Shown here in pieces: positions 1 through 8,814 of a stretch of DNA of 64,000 nt. The position numbers and the translations under genes were made by a program. Position 1 is the stretch's first letter, and the number at the start of each line of letters is the position of its first letter. The notes under the pieces were generated by a model that worked only from the letters and a program-made list of their open reading frames with translations, was not told the DNA's origin and did not search any database. Source of the DNA: Verrucomicrobiota bacterium (GTDB lineage: Bacteria > Verrucomicrobiota > Verrucomicrobiia > Verrucomicrobiales > DEV007); NCBI GenBank assembly GCA_003402735.1, contig QQNE01000002.1, positions 45,879-109,878 on the forward strand. Direction: 5' to 3'.

Positions 1-826
1 GCTGGCGCGGAAATTGGGGATCAAAGTGGGCGACACGGTCATCCTGCATTCCTTGGCCAATGGCCGCCAGATGCTCGAAGCACAACGGGAGGGCCGGCAA
101 CCGGAAGATCTCATCGTCCCCGCGGAACTCACGGTCTCGGGGATCTTCGATTCCGGTCGTTACAGTTACGACGTGCAGACCATTTTCATCCCGCTTCAAA
201 CCGGTCAAACCCTCTACAGCCTGCAAGGCGCCGTTCACGGGCTCATCGCCCAGGTGCGAAATCCTTACGAGGCCGGCCTGGTCCGGGACCAACTGCGCCT
301 GGCCATCCCGCCACCGCTCGAAATCTACAGCTGGATGGATCGCAACCGGGCCAAGTTCGAGTTCATTGCTTCCAACCGTCTGCTGATCTATTTTCTGATG
401 TTCATGATCGTCATCGCCGCCGGTTTTTCGATCATGAACACCATGATCACCGTGACGACACAAAAACGCCGGGAGATCGGCATCATCAAAGCGGTCGGCG
501 CGCGCATGGATCAAATTGTCCACGTGTTTCTGGGGCAAGGACTGGCCGTGGGCGCCATCGGCACGGCGTTGGGCCTCCTCATCGGAATCCTGCTTCTCGC
601 CTTTCGCCAGCCCCTTCGGGAAGGCCTGGCCCAATTCACCCAACGCGAAATTTTCTCCGCCGAAGTTTATGATTTTTACGATCTTCCGGCGCACCTCGCC
701 GCCACCGATTTGGTGGTGATCTGCGGGGGCGCTTTTTTCGCCTGTGCGTTTTCCTCATTGCTTCCAGCGTATCTTGCGGCACGGCTGGATGCCGCCCGAG
801 CCCTTCGCAATGAATCCTCGGTTTGA
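1..826 (+). CDS. ABC transporter permease, LolC/LolE-like (5' end outside window)
   Basis: The reading frame is open from base 2, so the gene begins upstream and only its C-terminal 275 or so residues are seen. The visible part has a periplasmic loop, then a membrane segment near LLIYFLMFMIVIAAGFSIMN, the cytoplasmic signature TTQKRREIGIIKAVGA typical of FtsX/LolC/LolE permeases, and two further hydrophobic segments ending in LLPAYLAARLDAARALR. Proteins of this family form the membrane part of transporters that release lipoproteins or act as MacB-like exporters. No ATPase gene is adjacent on the visible side; a LolD-like ATPase lies 42 kb away, and a link between the two is only a possibility. 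Confidence 0.85.
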   Translation, partial: LARKLGIKVGDTVILHSLANGRQMLEAQREGRQPEDLIVPAELTVSGIFDSGRYSYDVQTIFIPLQTGQTLYSLQGAVHGLIAQVRNPYEAGLVRDQLRLAIPPPLEIYSWMDRNRAKFEFIASNRLLIYFLMFMIVIAAGFSIMNTMITVTTQKRREIGIIKAVGARMDQIVHVFLGQGLAVGAIGTALGLLIGILLLAFRQPLREGLAQFTQREIFSAEVYDFYDLPAHLAATDLVVICGGAFFACAFSSLLPAYLAARLDAARALRNESSV

Positions 827-847
827 TCCTTCCCTTCCCCAGAGCGC

Positions 848-1693
848 ATGCAGATTTACGTCGGAAAAAACGGTCAACAGCTCGGTCCATACACCCTCTT
901 GCAGATCAACGAGATGCTGGAAGCCGGGGAGGTTAACGGGGACACCCTCGGTTGGATGCCGGGTGAATCCGGATGGAAGCCGCTGCGGGAGTTGCCTCCG
1001 GTTCTCAGCTTGATTCAATCCATCGAAAAAGGAAAACTCGATGCCGAGCTGGCCAGGTCAGATCGGCCCACCCTCCCCCCGCCTTCGTCCATTCCACCCC
1101 AGCGGCTGCCTTCCCACGCCATCTCCCGGTTCGGCGCACGGATGATCGACCTGATGATTTTCCAGATCATCCTCAGTTCTGTCTGGATCTTGCCTGACCC
1201 GCCACAGAGCATGCCGAACCCGGACGATTATGAAAACTTCCGCGACTTCTTTGCCGCGCTCTGGAAGGTTTCCCAAGACACCAGCAATACCGAGCAACTG
1301 GAGTATGCATGGAAGGTGCTCTACTTCCAGCTCGGCAGTGTGTTCGCCTGGCAATTGATCGAGCCGATCTTTCTGGCCCTGACCTCGACCACTTTCGGCA
1401 AATGGATCTTCCGGCTTCGCGTCAGCGGGCCCGACGGCGGCAGACCGGGCTTTTTCCGCTGCCTTTACCGTTCCGTCCTGTTGTTTCTCTTTGGAATGGG
1501 CGCGGGTTTTGAACCTTTGCGTTGGATCGCCAACTTTTTTGCCTTCTTTCGCATCCAAAACAGCGGCGTCGCGTTCTGGGATGAACAGGCACACACCCGG
1601 GTGGATCAAGACCCGGTCGGACCAGGCCGATCCCTCCTCGTTCTCCTCGTCCTCATTGCTCTCATGGCCGCGGATTACTTTTTGCCACGATAA
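848..1693 (+). CDS. GYF_2 and RDD domain membrane protein
   Basis: A 281-residue protein. Residues 1-50 (MQIYVGKNGQQLGPYTL...GWMPGESGW) match the GYF_2 (DUF4339) fold, a small peptide-binding-like module. A proline-rich linker follows at about 75-90, and then an RDD domain with hydrophobic segments near residues 100-120, 165-185, 205-220 and at the C-terminus (LLVLLVLIALMAADYF). The RDD family is named for conserved Arg-Asp residues; here SRFGARMIDLMIF shows the first R-x-x-D. Its role is not established; transport or membrane stress roles have been proposed for relatives. It follows the permease by 21 bases on the same strand and may be co-transcribed with it. Confidence 0.85.
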   Translation: MQIYVGKNGQQLGPYTLLQINEMLEAGEVNGDTLGWMPGESGWKPLRELPPVLSLIQSIEKGKLDAELARSDRPTLPPPSSIPPQRLPSHAISRFGARMIDLMIFQIILSSVWILPDPPQSMPNPDDYENFRDFFAALWKVSQDTSNTEQLEYAWKVLYFQLGSVFAWQLIEPIFLALTSTTFGKWIFRLRVSGPDGGRPGFFRCLYRSVLLFLFGMGAGFEPLRWIANFFAFFRIQNSGVAFWDEQAHTRVDQDPVGPGRSLLVLLVLIALMAADYFLPR

Positions 1694-1723
1694 ATCCCCA
1701 AGCCAGGTGCGGTGCTTTGGGTG

Positions 1724-2923
1724 ATGCCCCGTCACCCTGCTTCCCTCTACGCCAAGGCGACCCTCGCGCTTGCCTTGCTCTCCATCTCCACACCGTTTCC
1801 GACTTCGGCGGCCACGGCTGAGGTGCTGGAAATCAAGACCATCAGCTGGCAACCCGAGCTCTACCACGGCTGGCCGACCCTGGTCCGGCGAACCAACGGC
1901 GATCTCTGGGTCTCCTGGTCCGGCGGCAGGGAATCCCATGTCTGTCCCTTTGGGCAGGTCCATTCCATGCTCTCCCGGGACGATGGCCACACCTGGAGTT
2001 GGCCGCGCATCCTCTTGGACAGCCCCATCGACGACCGAGACTCCGGCATCGCCGAAACAGCCAAGGGCTCCCTGTTGGTCACCACTTTCACCTCGCTCGC
2101 TTACGAAGATTCCCTGAAAAAGGCGCTCCAACTGGCGGAGCACACGGACAAAGGATGGATCCACAAATCCATGCCAGCCGCCCAACTGGCGCGGTGGCAG
2201 GCAGTTCACGAACGGTTGGATGACCGGGCCCGCCAAGCCGAACTCGGCCAGTGGCTGATCCGCTCAACCGATGGAGGCATCACGTGGTCCGCCCGGATCC
2301 CAACCCTGGTGAACAGTCCGCACGGCCCCATCCAACTGCGAGACGGACGGCTCCTTTATGCCGGCAAGGAACTTTGGAACAAAGAGCGCCGCATCGGCGT
2401 TTGTGAGTCTCTCGATGACGGACAAACTTGGCGTTGGCTGGCGGAAATCCCAGCCCGTCCCGGGGATGATGTCCGCAATAGCTACCATGAACTGCATGCC
2501 GTGGAAGCCGCCGACGGCACGATTTTGGCCCAGATCCGAAACCACAACCAAGCCAACGCCGGTGAAACGCTGCAGTCGGAATCCTCGGATGGCGGAAAAA
2601 CCTGGACCCAGCCGCATCCCATTGGAGTCTGGGGATTGCCCTCCCATTTGCTGCGACTTCGTGACGGACGTCTGCTGATGACCTATGGACACCGGCGCCC
2701 ACCTTACGGAAATCAGGCGCGTTTGAGCGCCGATCACGGCAAGACATGGGGACATCCCATGATTCTGTCCGCAGACGGAACCGGGGGAGACCTTGGATAT
2801 CCCAGCAGCGTTGAGTTGGGAGACGGAACGCTGCTGACGGTGTGGTATGAGAACTCGATCCGGACCGAACCGCAACCGACGCGAGCGGTGCTCCGTCAAG
2901 CCCATTGGAAGCTGGTGCCGTGA
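1724..2923 (+). CDS. Secreted sialidase / BNR-repeat protein
   Basis: The protein is 399 residues from the ATG at 1724; an in-frame GTG at 1712 is an alternative. The N-terminus has a basic start and a hydrophobic segment (LALALLSISTPFPTSA), consistent with a signal peptide. Five Asp boxes of the form S-x-D-x-G-x-T-W are visible: SRDDGHTW, STDGGITW, SLDDGQTW, SSDGGKTW and SADHGKTW, the hallmark of the six-bladed sialidase propeller. Such proteins remove sialic acid or act on other sugars; the true substrate cannot be read from the sequence. It lies between the RDD gene and a DEDDy nuclease, all on the plus strand. Confidence 0.88.
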   Translation: MPRHPASLYAKATLALALLSISTPFPTSAATAEVLEIKTISWQPELYHGWPTLVRRTNGDLWVSWSGGRESHVCPFGQVHSMLSRDDGHTWSWPRILLDSPIDDRDSGIAETAKGSLLVTTFTSLAYEDSLKKALQLAEHTDKGWIHKSMPAAQLARWQAVHERLDDRARQAELGQWLIRSTDGGITWSARIPTLVNSPHGPIQLRDGRLLYAGKELWNKERRIGVCESLDDGQTWRWLAEIPARPGDDVRNSYHELHAVEAADGTILAQIRNHNQANAGETLQSESSDGGKTWTQPHPIGVWGLPSHLLRLRDGRLLMTYGHRRPPYGNQARLSADHGKTWGHPMILSADGTGGDLGYPSSVELGDGTLLTVWYENSIRTEPQPTRAVLRQAHWKLVP

Positions 2924-2969
2924 GGTGAAATTCAGTGGCATGGGTGGGGCTGTTAGGATATCGGAGCCC

Positions 2970-3542
2970 ATGGCACGCGATATCGTGTATTTTGACTTGG
3001 AAACCCAACGCACCGCGGGAGACGTCGGCGGCTGGTCCGGAAAGGCCAAGATGGGCATGTCCATTGGCGTAACCTACAGCACCGCCGCCGGCCAATACCG
3101 GATCTTCAGGGAAAAAGACGCGGACGCCCTCGTGCAACAACTCCTGGCCGCGGATCTGGTGGTCGGGTTCAACCAGATCAATTTCGATTACGAGGTCCTC
3201 ATGGCCTACACCATCTTCGACCTGCGGGAACAGTTGCGCAGCCTCGATCTCATGGTTGAGCTGGAACGCAGTCTCGATCACCGGCCCAAATTGGAAGCGG
3301 TTGCCATCGCTTCCCTCGGCGTTGGCAAAACCGCCGACGGCCTGCAAGCGATTCGCTGGTGGCAGGAAGGCAACCTCAGGGAAATCGCCCGTTACTGCTG
3401 CTTTGACGTGAAGGTCACCAAGATGATCCACGAATATGGGGTGCAACACGGTCACGTGAAATACGTGGACAAATTCGGGCGGGTCCAGGCCATCCCGGTC
3501 GACTGGGGACGCACTGCCAAGGCCCAGACGCCCTCTTCGTAA
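2970..3542 (+). CDS. Stand-alone DEDDy 3'-5' exonuclease-like protein
   Basis: 190 residues. The ATG at 2970 is chosen because GGAG lies 4-7 bases upstream and the protein then begins MARDIVYFDLET; the frame is open further upstream but codes for nothing family-like. Exo I is FDLET with D and E, Exo II is VGFNQINFDYEVL, and Exo III is the tyrosine type YCCFD. All four acidic residues and the Tyr of an RNase H-like DEDDy exonuclease are therefore present. No helicase or polymerase domain is attached, so the natural substrate (DNA or RNA ends) is open. The gene overlaps nothing and lies 46 bases after the sialidase. Confidence 0.75.
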   Translation: MARDIVYFDLETQRTAGDVGGWSGKAKMGMSIGVTYSTAAGQYRIFREKDADALVQQLLAADLVVGFNQINFDYEVLMAYTIFDLREQLRSLDLMVELERSLDHRPKLEAVAIASLGVGKTADGLQAIRWWQEGNLREIARYCCFDVKVTKMIHEYGVQHGHVKYVDKFGRVQAIPVDWGRTAKAQTPSS

Positions 3543-3611
3543 GAGTCTGGTTGAACAGCGCAGCGATCATCGGAATGTTGTCCTTCCCGCTCTTCTCTGG
3601 GATACTGACCG

Positions 3612-5732
3612 ATGCCACTCATGAAACCCCGCCTGCCCTTGGCGCTCCTTGCGCTCCTGTTCGCCAGCCTGACCAAGCCAGTCACAGCCGCCGACACCTA
3701 TGATCTGGTAATTTACGGTGGAACCTCCGCCGGCGTGATCGCCGCCGTGCAAGCCAAGCGGATGGGCAAAAGCGCGGTGATCGTTGGTCCCGACCGTCAC
3801 CTCGGAGGTCTCTCCAGCGGTGGCCTAGGTTGGACCGATACCGGCAACAAGGCAGTGATCGGGGGCCTTTCCCGAGACTTCTATCATAGGATTTGGAAAG
3901 AATACCAAAAACAAGAAACTTGGAGATGGCAGAAACAGGAGGAATACGGAAACACGGGACAGGGCACACCCGCCATCGACGGTGCCAATCGCACCATGTG
4001 GATCTTCGAGCCACACGTTGCCGAAAAGGTATTCGAGGATTACGTCCGAGAATTTGAGATCCCCCTTTTCCGGGACGAATGGCTCGACCGTGAACATGGC
4101 GTCCGTGTGGAAAACGGTCGAATCCAGGAAATCGCCATGCTGAGCGGCAAACGTTTTGCCGGACGCATGTTCATCGACGCCACTTACGAGGGCGATCTCA
4201 TGGCCTCCGCCGGGGTTTCTTATCAGGTGGGCCGCGAGGGAAAAGAGGTCTACGGCGAAGAATGGAACGGCGTCCAAGTGGGCATTCTCCATCACCGCCA
4301 CCACTTTGGAGCCGTGGAGAAACCGATCAGTGCCTACAAAACTCCCGGCGATCCCACGAGCGGCGTCCTGGCCCGCATTTCCCCGGAACCTCCCGGAGAA
4401 CGCCACGCCGGGGATAAGCGCATCCAGGCCTATTGCTTCCGCATGTGCCTGACGGATGATCCAAAAAATCGCATCCCCTTTCCGAAGCCTGACGGTTACA
4501 ACCCCGCCCATTACGAATTGCTTGTCCGGGTTTTCGAAGCCGGTTGGCGGGAAACCTTTGAGAAATTCGACCCGATCCCGAATCACAAGACCGACACCAA
4601 CAACCACGGCCCGTTCAGCACGGACAACATCGGGTTCAATCACGACTACCCGGAAGCGAGTTATGAGCGGCGCCGCGAAATCATCCGGGAACATGAGACC
4701 TACCAAAAAGGCTGGCTCTGGTTCATTGCCAATGATCCCCGCGTGCCGCCGGATGTGCAGCAGGAGATGAACCGCTGGGGATTGCCCAAGGATGAGTTCA
4801 CCGACAACGCGAACTGGTCTCACCAACTTTATATCCGCGAAGCGCGGCGCATGACCGGTAGCTTTGTGATGACCGAGCACGAACTGCTCAAGAAACGACC
4901 CACGCCCGATTCCGTGGGCATGGGTTCCTACACGATCGATTCTCACAACGTGCAGCGTTACATCACCCCAGAAGGAACCGTGCAGAACGAGGGCGATATC
5001 GGCGTCCACACCCGTGGCCCTTACGAGATCGCTTATGGCTCTCTGATTCCCAGAAAAAACGAATCCACGAACTTGCTGGTTCCCGTCTGTGTCTCCAGCT
5101 CTCACATCGCTTTCGGTTCCATCCGGATGGAACCGGTCTTCATGATTCTCGCGCAAAGCGCGGCCACCGCGGCGGTCATGGCCATCGATGCCAATCTGCC
5201 AGTGCAGGACGTTCCTTACCCTGCCTTGCGCGCCAAATTGGAAGCCGAAGGACAAATTCTTCATCACACCTCAACCACAACGGAAGCCGGGGCATCGCGC
5301 GCCATCGATCCAAAAACACTCCCGGGAATCGTGGTCGATGATGAAGATGCCGAGCTCCCGAGTGCCTGGAAACCGAGCCGCGCCGCATCCAGCTTCGTGG
5401 GCCAAGGCTACCGTCATGATGGCAAAAACAACGCCACCACCCTCTCCGCCCGTTTCCAAGCAACCCTTCCCAAACCCGCCCATTACGAGGTCCGCCTTTT
5501 TTGGCCCCCCAACGCCAACCGCGCCAGCAAAGTTCCGGTCACGATTGAACATGCTTCCGGCAAGAAAACCCAACTCATCGACCAACGGACCTCACCGGAT
5601 CCGAAACGCCCATTCCTTGTCCTCGGAAAATTTCCCTTCGCCCCGGACCAACCGGCGGCAGTAATCATCAGCAACGAAGGCGCAGATGGCTACGTGGTCA
5701 TCGACGCCGTTCAATGGGTCGAAGTGCCCTGA
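3612..5732 (+). CDS. Secreted FAD-dependent oxidoreductase with golvesin-like C-terminus
   Basis: 706 residues with a signal peptide (LPLALLALLFASLTKPVTA) followed at about residue 30 by a Rossmann fold (YDLVIYGGTSAGVIAAVQA), as in the FAD_oxidored (PF12831) family that is abundant in planctomycetes and verrucomicrobia. The flavin domain runs to about residue 540 (GSIRMEPVFMILAQSAATAAVMA). The last 130 residues (PSAWKPSRAASSFVGQGYRHDG...GYVVIDAVQWVEV) resemble the golvesin/xanthan-lyase C-terminal beta-sandwich, likely a carbohydrate- or surface-binding module. The enzyme probably acts in the periplasm on sugars; the substrate is unknown. The next 680 bases are non-coding. Confidence 0.85.
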   Translation: MPLMKPRLPLALLALLFASLTKPVTAADTYDLVIYGGTSAGVIAAVQAKRMGKSAVIVGPDRHLGGLSSGGLGWTDTGNKAVIGGLSRDFYHRIWKEYQKQETWRWQKQEEYGNTGQGTPAIDGANRTMWIFEPHVAEKVFEDYVREFEIPLFRDEWLDREHGVRVENGRIQEIAMLSGKRFAGRMFIDATYEGDLMASAGVSYQVGREGKEVYGEEWNGVQVGILHHRHHFGAVEKPISAYKTPGDPTSGVLARISPEPPGERHAGDKRIQAYCFRMCLTDDPKNRIPFPKPDGYNPAHYELLVRVFEAGWRETFEKFDPIPNHKTDTNNHGPFSTDNIGFNHDYPEASYERRREIIREHETYQKGWLWFIANDPRVPPDVQQEMNRWGLPKDEFTDNANWSHQLYIREARRMTGSFVMTEHELLKKRPTPDSVGMGSYTIDSHNVQRYITPEGTVQNEGDIGVHTRGPYEIAYGSLIPRKNESTNLLVPVCVSSSHIAFGSIRMEPVFMILAQSAATAAVMAIDANLPVQDVPYPALRAKLEAEGQILHHTSTTTEAGASRAIDPKTLPGIVVDDEDAELPSAWKPSRAASSFVGQGYRHDGKNNATTLSARFQATLPKPAHYEVRLFWPPNANRASKVPVTIEHASGKKTQLIDQRTSPDPKRPFLVLGKFPFAPDQPAAVIISNEGADGYVVIDAVQWVEVP

Positions 5733-5915
5733 TCCATTCCACACCAAAAGATGGACGCAGAGGTTGCGGCGGACACTCCCCTCCCCTGCCGCCAAAATCG
5801 GCAAAGTTCGGACCAGAGGATGCCGGGTCATGAATTCCTGGGATCTTTGATCTCAAATCACCCGGTGATTCACCGTTCCTGCGGCAGGGGTCCGGCGACG
5901 ATGAAAGATTCCTGT

Positions 5916-6143
5916 CCAGCGACAATTAAACCTAGATTCCGGAATGTTCTGGGCTCGCACGAAGGCGCAAAGACACAAAGAAAGCGGAGGGAAACGAAGT
6001 TTGGGAAACCTGCCGATTCACCCTGAATGGGCTCTGGACTTACTGCCCGAAAGCTCTGTGAACCGGCTTCCGCTTCGTGCCTTAGTGGCTTTGTGCGAGC
6101 CTTTCAATGTCCTTTCTAGGCTAAAAATTCCCCCAGCGACAAT
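5916..6143. repeat. Inverted-repeat intergenic element flanked by an 11-bp direct repeat
   Basis: Two arms face each other. GCTCGCACGAAGGCGCAAAG (from 5953) resembles the reverse complement of the right arm, which starts GCTCGCACAAAGCCACTAAG (from 6100 backward). Both arms are preceded outward by CCTAGA and an A/T-rich patch. The direct repeat CCAGCGACAAT lies outside at 5916-5926 and 6133-6143, and a looser GCGACGATGAAA copy is at 5894. The interior (about 90 bases) has no convincing gene. The shape suggests a small non-autonomous element or a dispersed repeat with palindromic ends. No transposase is present in the window. Confidence 0.6.
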
Positions 6144-6416
6144 GAAAACCGACCCCTGGCGACCCTTCCCAATGCAACGCAACAAACTCCGGTTCTGACA
6201 GCGCGCGCTTGCGGCGGAGGGAGAGAGCGAGCCTGGCGCCGCTAATTGAGCGACCGACCGAAGACCCTGAGCCTCCGCGAAAAGCGATCCGGCCCTGCCA
6301 CTCACCCGAGCGACAGAGCCGGAATCGTTGCGTATAGCGCCCCCCGGTCCACCACACCATGGGGGCTTACCATGAGAAAAAGCCAAAGGAAGAGACGCGT
6401 TTCACTGACGCCACCT
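6144..6416. other. Non-coding stretch between the repeat element and recA
   Basis: I see no gene with coding character here. The segment contains a purine-rich GGAGGGAGAGAGCGAGC stretch at about 6217 and C-rich runs near 6340. recA runs toward this region, so it contains the recA 3' end, but I find no clear stem followed by a U-tract. Confidence 0.5.
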
Positions 6417-7529
6417 TCACTTTTTCTTGTTCGCGGCCAGCTCGTCCAGTTTGGCTTTCACCGCCGTTTCGATGTCGGCATACAGGACCGGATCCGCCTT
6501 CAGCGCATCCTTGGCGGCATCCCGCCCCTGGGCGACCTGGGTTCCCTTATAACTGAACCAACTCCCGCGCTTTTGGATGATTTCATACTCCAGCGCCAGA
6601 TCGATGAGCGAACCCACGGAAGAAATTCCCTCCGCATACATGATATCGAACTCAGCTTCCGTGTAAGGGGCCGCCACCTTGTTCTTGACCACCTTGATCT
6701 TGGTGCGGCTTCCGGTGACTGTGCCATCCGAATTCTTGATGCTGCCAATGCGCCGGATATCCACCCGGATGGATGCGTAGAACTTAAGAGCACGGCCGCC
6801 CGGCGTGGTTTCGGGGCTGCCGAACATCACCCCCACCTTTTCACGAATCTGGTTAGTGAACACGGCGCACGTTCGGGCCTTGGAAATCATCGAAGTGAGC
6901 TTCCGAAGCGCCGCGCTCATGAGTCGTGCCTGGGCCCCGACGGTGGTGTCCCCGATTTCACCATCCAATTCCGCTTTGGTCACCAGGGCCGCCACCGAGT
7001 CGAGGACGATGATGTCCAAGGCGTTGGACCGGACGAGCGTTTCCACGATGCGAAGCGCCTCTTCCCCAGAACTAGGTTGAGAGACAAGAAGCTCTTCCAT
7101 GTTCACCCCAAGTTGCCGGGCGTAGGTCGGATCTAACGCATGTTCCACGTCGACGAACCCGGCCAGACCACCCGCTTTCTGTGCCTGGGCGATCGCGGTC
7201 AATGTGAGAGTCGTCTTCCCGGAGGATTCCGGTCCAAAGATCTCCACGATGCGTCCACGAGGGAAACCACCGACCCCGAGGGCCCGATCAATGAGCACAT
7301 TGCCGGTCGGGATGACTTCGATATCGGCGTGACTCTCGTCACCGAGGCGCATGATCGCGCCCTCACCGTAATCCTTTTGGATCTGCGAAATCGCGAGATC
7401 GAGGTTTTTGGCCCGAGCCTCAAAAAGACGCTTGGAGTTGGGATCGTCCGCAGGCGGATTGACTTTCGGATTCACCATGGAAATCGGTGCGATGTTGGGA
7501 ATGACTGGAGGTTCGATGACGGCGGTCAT
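6417..7529 (-). CDS. recA: RecA recombinase
   Basis: 370 residues, the usual length. RecA binds single-stranded DNA, promotes strand exchange and stimulates LexA self-cleavage. Visible motifs are Walker [10 protein letters not shown], the MAW core VDVEHALDP, Walker [13 protein letters not shown], loop L2 region [22 protein letters not shown] and the C-terminal KxK-rich tail. The start at 7529 gives MTAVIEPP; the frame continues upstream but without RecA-like sequence. The gene is preceded by a GspF-like gene 101 bases upstream on the same strand and has a possible LexA box 40 bases in front of its start. Confidence 0.97.
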   Translation of the reverse strand: MTAVIEPPVIPNIAPISMVNPKVNPPADDPNSKRLFEARAKNLDLAISQIQKDYGEGAIMRLGDESHADIEVIPTGNVLIDRALGVGGFPRGRIVEIFGPESSGKTTLTLTAIAQAQKAGGLAGFVDVEHALDPTYARQLGVNMEELLVSQPSSGEEALRIVETLVRSNALDIIVLDSVAALVTKAELDGEIGDTTVGAQARLMSAALRKLTSMISKARTCAVFTNQIREKVGVMFGSPETTPGGRALKFYASIRVDIRRIGSIKNSDGTVTGSRTKIKVVKNKVAAPYTEAEFDIMYAEGISSVGSLIDLALEYEIIQKRGSWFSYKGTQVAQGRDAAKDALKADPVLYADIETAVKAKLDELAANKKK

Positions 7530-7569
7530 GATTCTTTCGTTGGTATAGGTTGAGGATGCAAGTTGGATT

Positions 7570-7581
7570 GAACAGATGTTG
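7570..7581 (-). promoter_or_regulatory. Possible LexA box upstream of recA
   Basis: GAACAGATGTTG (plus strand) fits GAAC-N4-GTTC, the Gram-positive style LexA core, with one mismatch in the last base. It ends about 40 bases before the recA start, where an SOS operator would be expected. A second, closer-spaced GAAC-AC-GTTC lies 24 bases further upstream. No lexA gene is in the window, so the motif of this organism's LexA is unknown. Confidence 0.35.
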
Positions 7582-7630
7582 GATACATCGCATGAACACG
7601 TTCGCCCGTCTAGTGATAAATTGAACAATT

Positions 7631-8626
7631 TTACATCGATCTCTCCAAATTCTTCAACAGCTCCCCATAAGTCGCCGCCTGGGTCTGGATGATTTGCCAA
7701 CCCACGTAAACCGCCACCATCGCAAAGATCGCTTTTGGAACCCAAACGCCAATCTGGTCCAGACGATCGGCGACCGTCTGTCGATAATGGGCTGTCCATC
7801 GGCCCAAATCCTCCTCGAGTCCGCCAACTCGTTCCGCATTGGCCAAGGACCTGGCAAAATCCGTCGGAAAAACACGGTTCGCCTGCAGGTGTTCCCCGAT
7901 CGCTTCACCGGCCTCGGCACGAGAGGCCAGATCGTCTGCCGCTTTGGCTAAGACGGCGCTCTGGGTGGCCTCCCCCGCGCCATCGAGCGCAACCGAAAAC
8001 GTGCTGCCACAGCGCAGATACACCTGGAAGATGCTGGCGAAGCGTTGCAAACAGAGATCCCGACGGGCACCTCCGAACAAGGGCAATCGGCGGAGAAAGC
8101 GATCGGACGCCACGTCGGTCTGGGCGCGATCCATCAGGCTCAGGACCCATTGAAACAGGCCGAACCCAATGCCATAAATCCAGCCAAGCGTCCACAGGGC
8201 CCGCATCAGCCCATCCTGAAACGCACCTCCGGTAAACAGCGGCGGGATCACCGGAACCAAGGCGGCGAAGTGCAGAAGAAACACGGGATAGGCCAATCGT
8301 CCCAAAACGCTCTGCCAGAGCTTCCAGGCGGCCTGATATTCGTCCCGAAGATAGCGCAACCCTTCCGGAAGAACGCCCCCGGATTCCGTGGCCCGCAAAA
8401 TCGAGACTTCAAGGCCGGAAGGAGTCGGCTTGGCCTGGGCCACAGAATCGGCAAAGGAAAAACCGCATCGCAAGCCGTCACGGATGCCCCTGGCAAATCC
8501 CGCAATCTGTCCGTGCGGCATCTGTTGCGAAAGAAGCTCGGTGGATTTGTCGATTCCAAATCCGGCCGCGACCAGTTTGGCGAGTTCAGCATAGAGAAGA
8601 AACTTCTCGCGATTGGAGAGTTGCAT
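7631..8626 (-). CDS. Type II secretion / type IV pilus inner-membrane protein (GspF/PilC family)
   Basis: 331 residues with the T2SSF architecture. There are two repeated helical cytoplasmic domains, the first at about 10-125 ([22 protein letters not shown]...FADSVAQ) and the second at about 190-300 ([28 protein letters not shown]...[22 protein letters not shown]). Three hydrophobic segments lie near 125-150, 155-180 and the C-terminus ([15 protein letters not shown]). It is the polytopic platform protein of secretion or pilus machines. No other secretion gene is adjacent; a pseudopilin is found at 55 kb. It is upstream of recA on the same strand. Confidence 0.82.
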   Translation of the reverse strand: MQLSNREKFLLYAELAKLVAAGFGIDKSTELLSQQMPHGQIAGFARGIRDGLRCGFSFADSVAQAKPTPSGLEVSILRATESGGVLPEGLRYLRDEYQAAWKLWQSVLGRLAYPVFLLHFAALVPVIPPLFTGGAFQDGLMRALWTLGWIYGIGFGLFQWVLSLMDRAQTDVASDRFLRRLPLFGGARRDLCLQRFASIFQVYLRCGSTFSVALDGAGEATQSAVLAKAADDLASRAEAGEAIGEHLQANRVFPTDFARSLANAERVGGLEEDLGRWTAHYRQTVADRLDQIGVWVPKAIFAMVAVYVGWQIIQTQAATYGELLKNLERSM

Positions 8627-8814
8627 AAGGGCAATGGGTTCGAGAGGCTTCGTTCCCGCGTCAGGTCATGGGATTTGTTTGGTGTAGGAGAAGCGTTGGC
8701 CTCCCGCAAGCCCATCCTGGTGTTTTGCTTTCCTGCGATCCCGCGCAGCCGATGCCACCGGAGAAAACTGTGGATCGCTTGATGCGTGTTTTGTCGGGCG
8801 GATTACACTTCGGG

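Noticed and set aside
7141..7156. A TGTTCCACGTcGAcgA sequence in recA as a fourth parS site
   Set aside because: Three of 16 positions differ, including the palindrome centre half, and the bases are fixed by the conserved RecA motif VDVEH.
8627..8814. FMN riboswitch before ribD
   Set aside because: No conserved FMN aptamer segments found.
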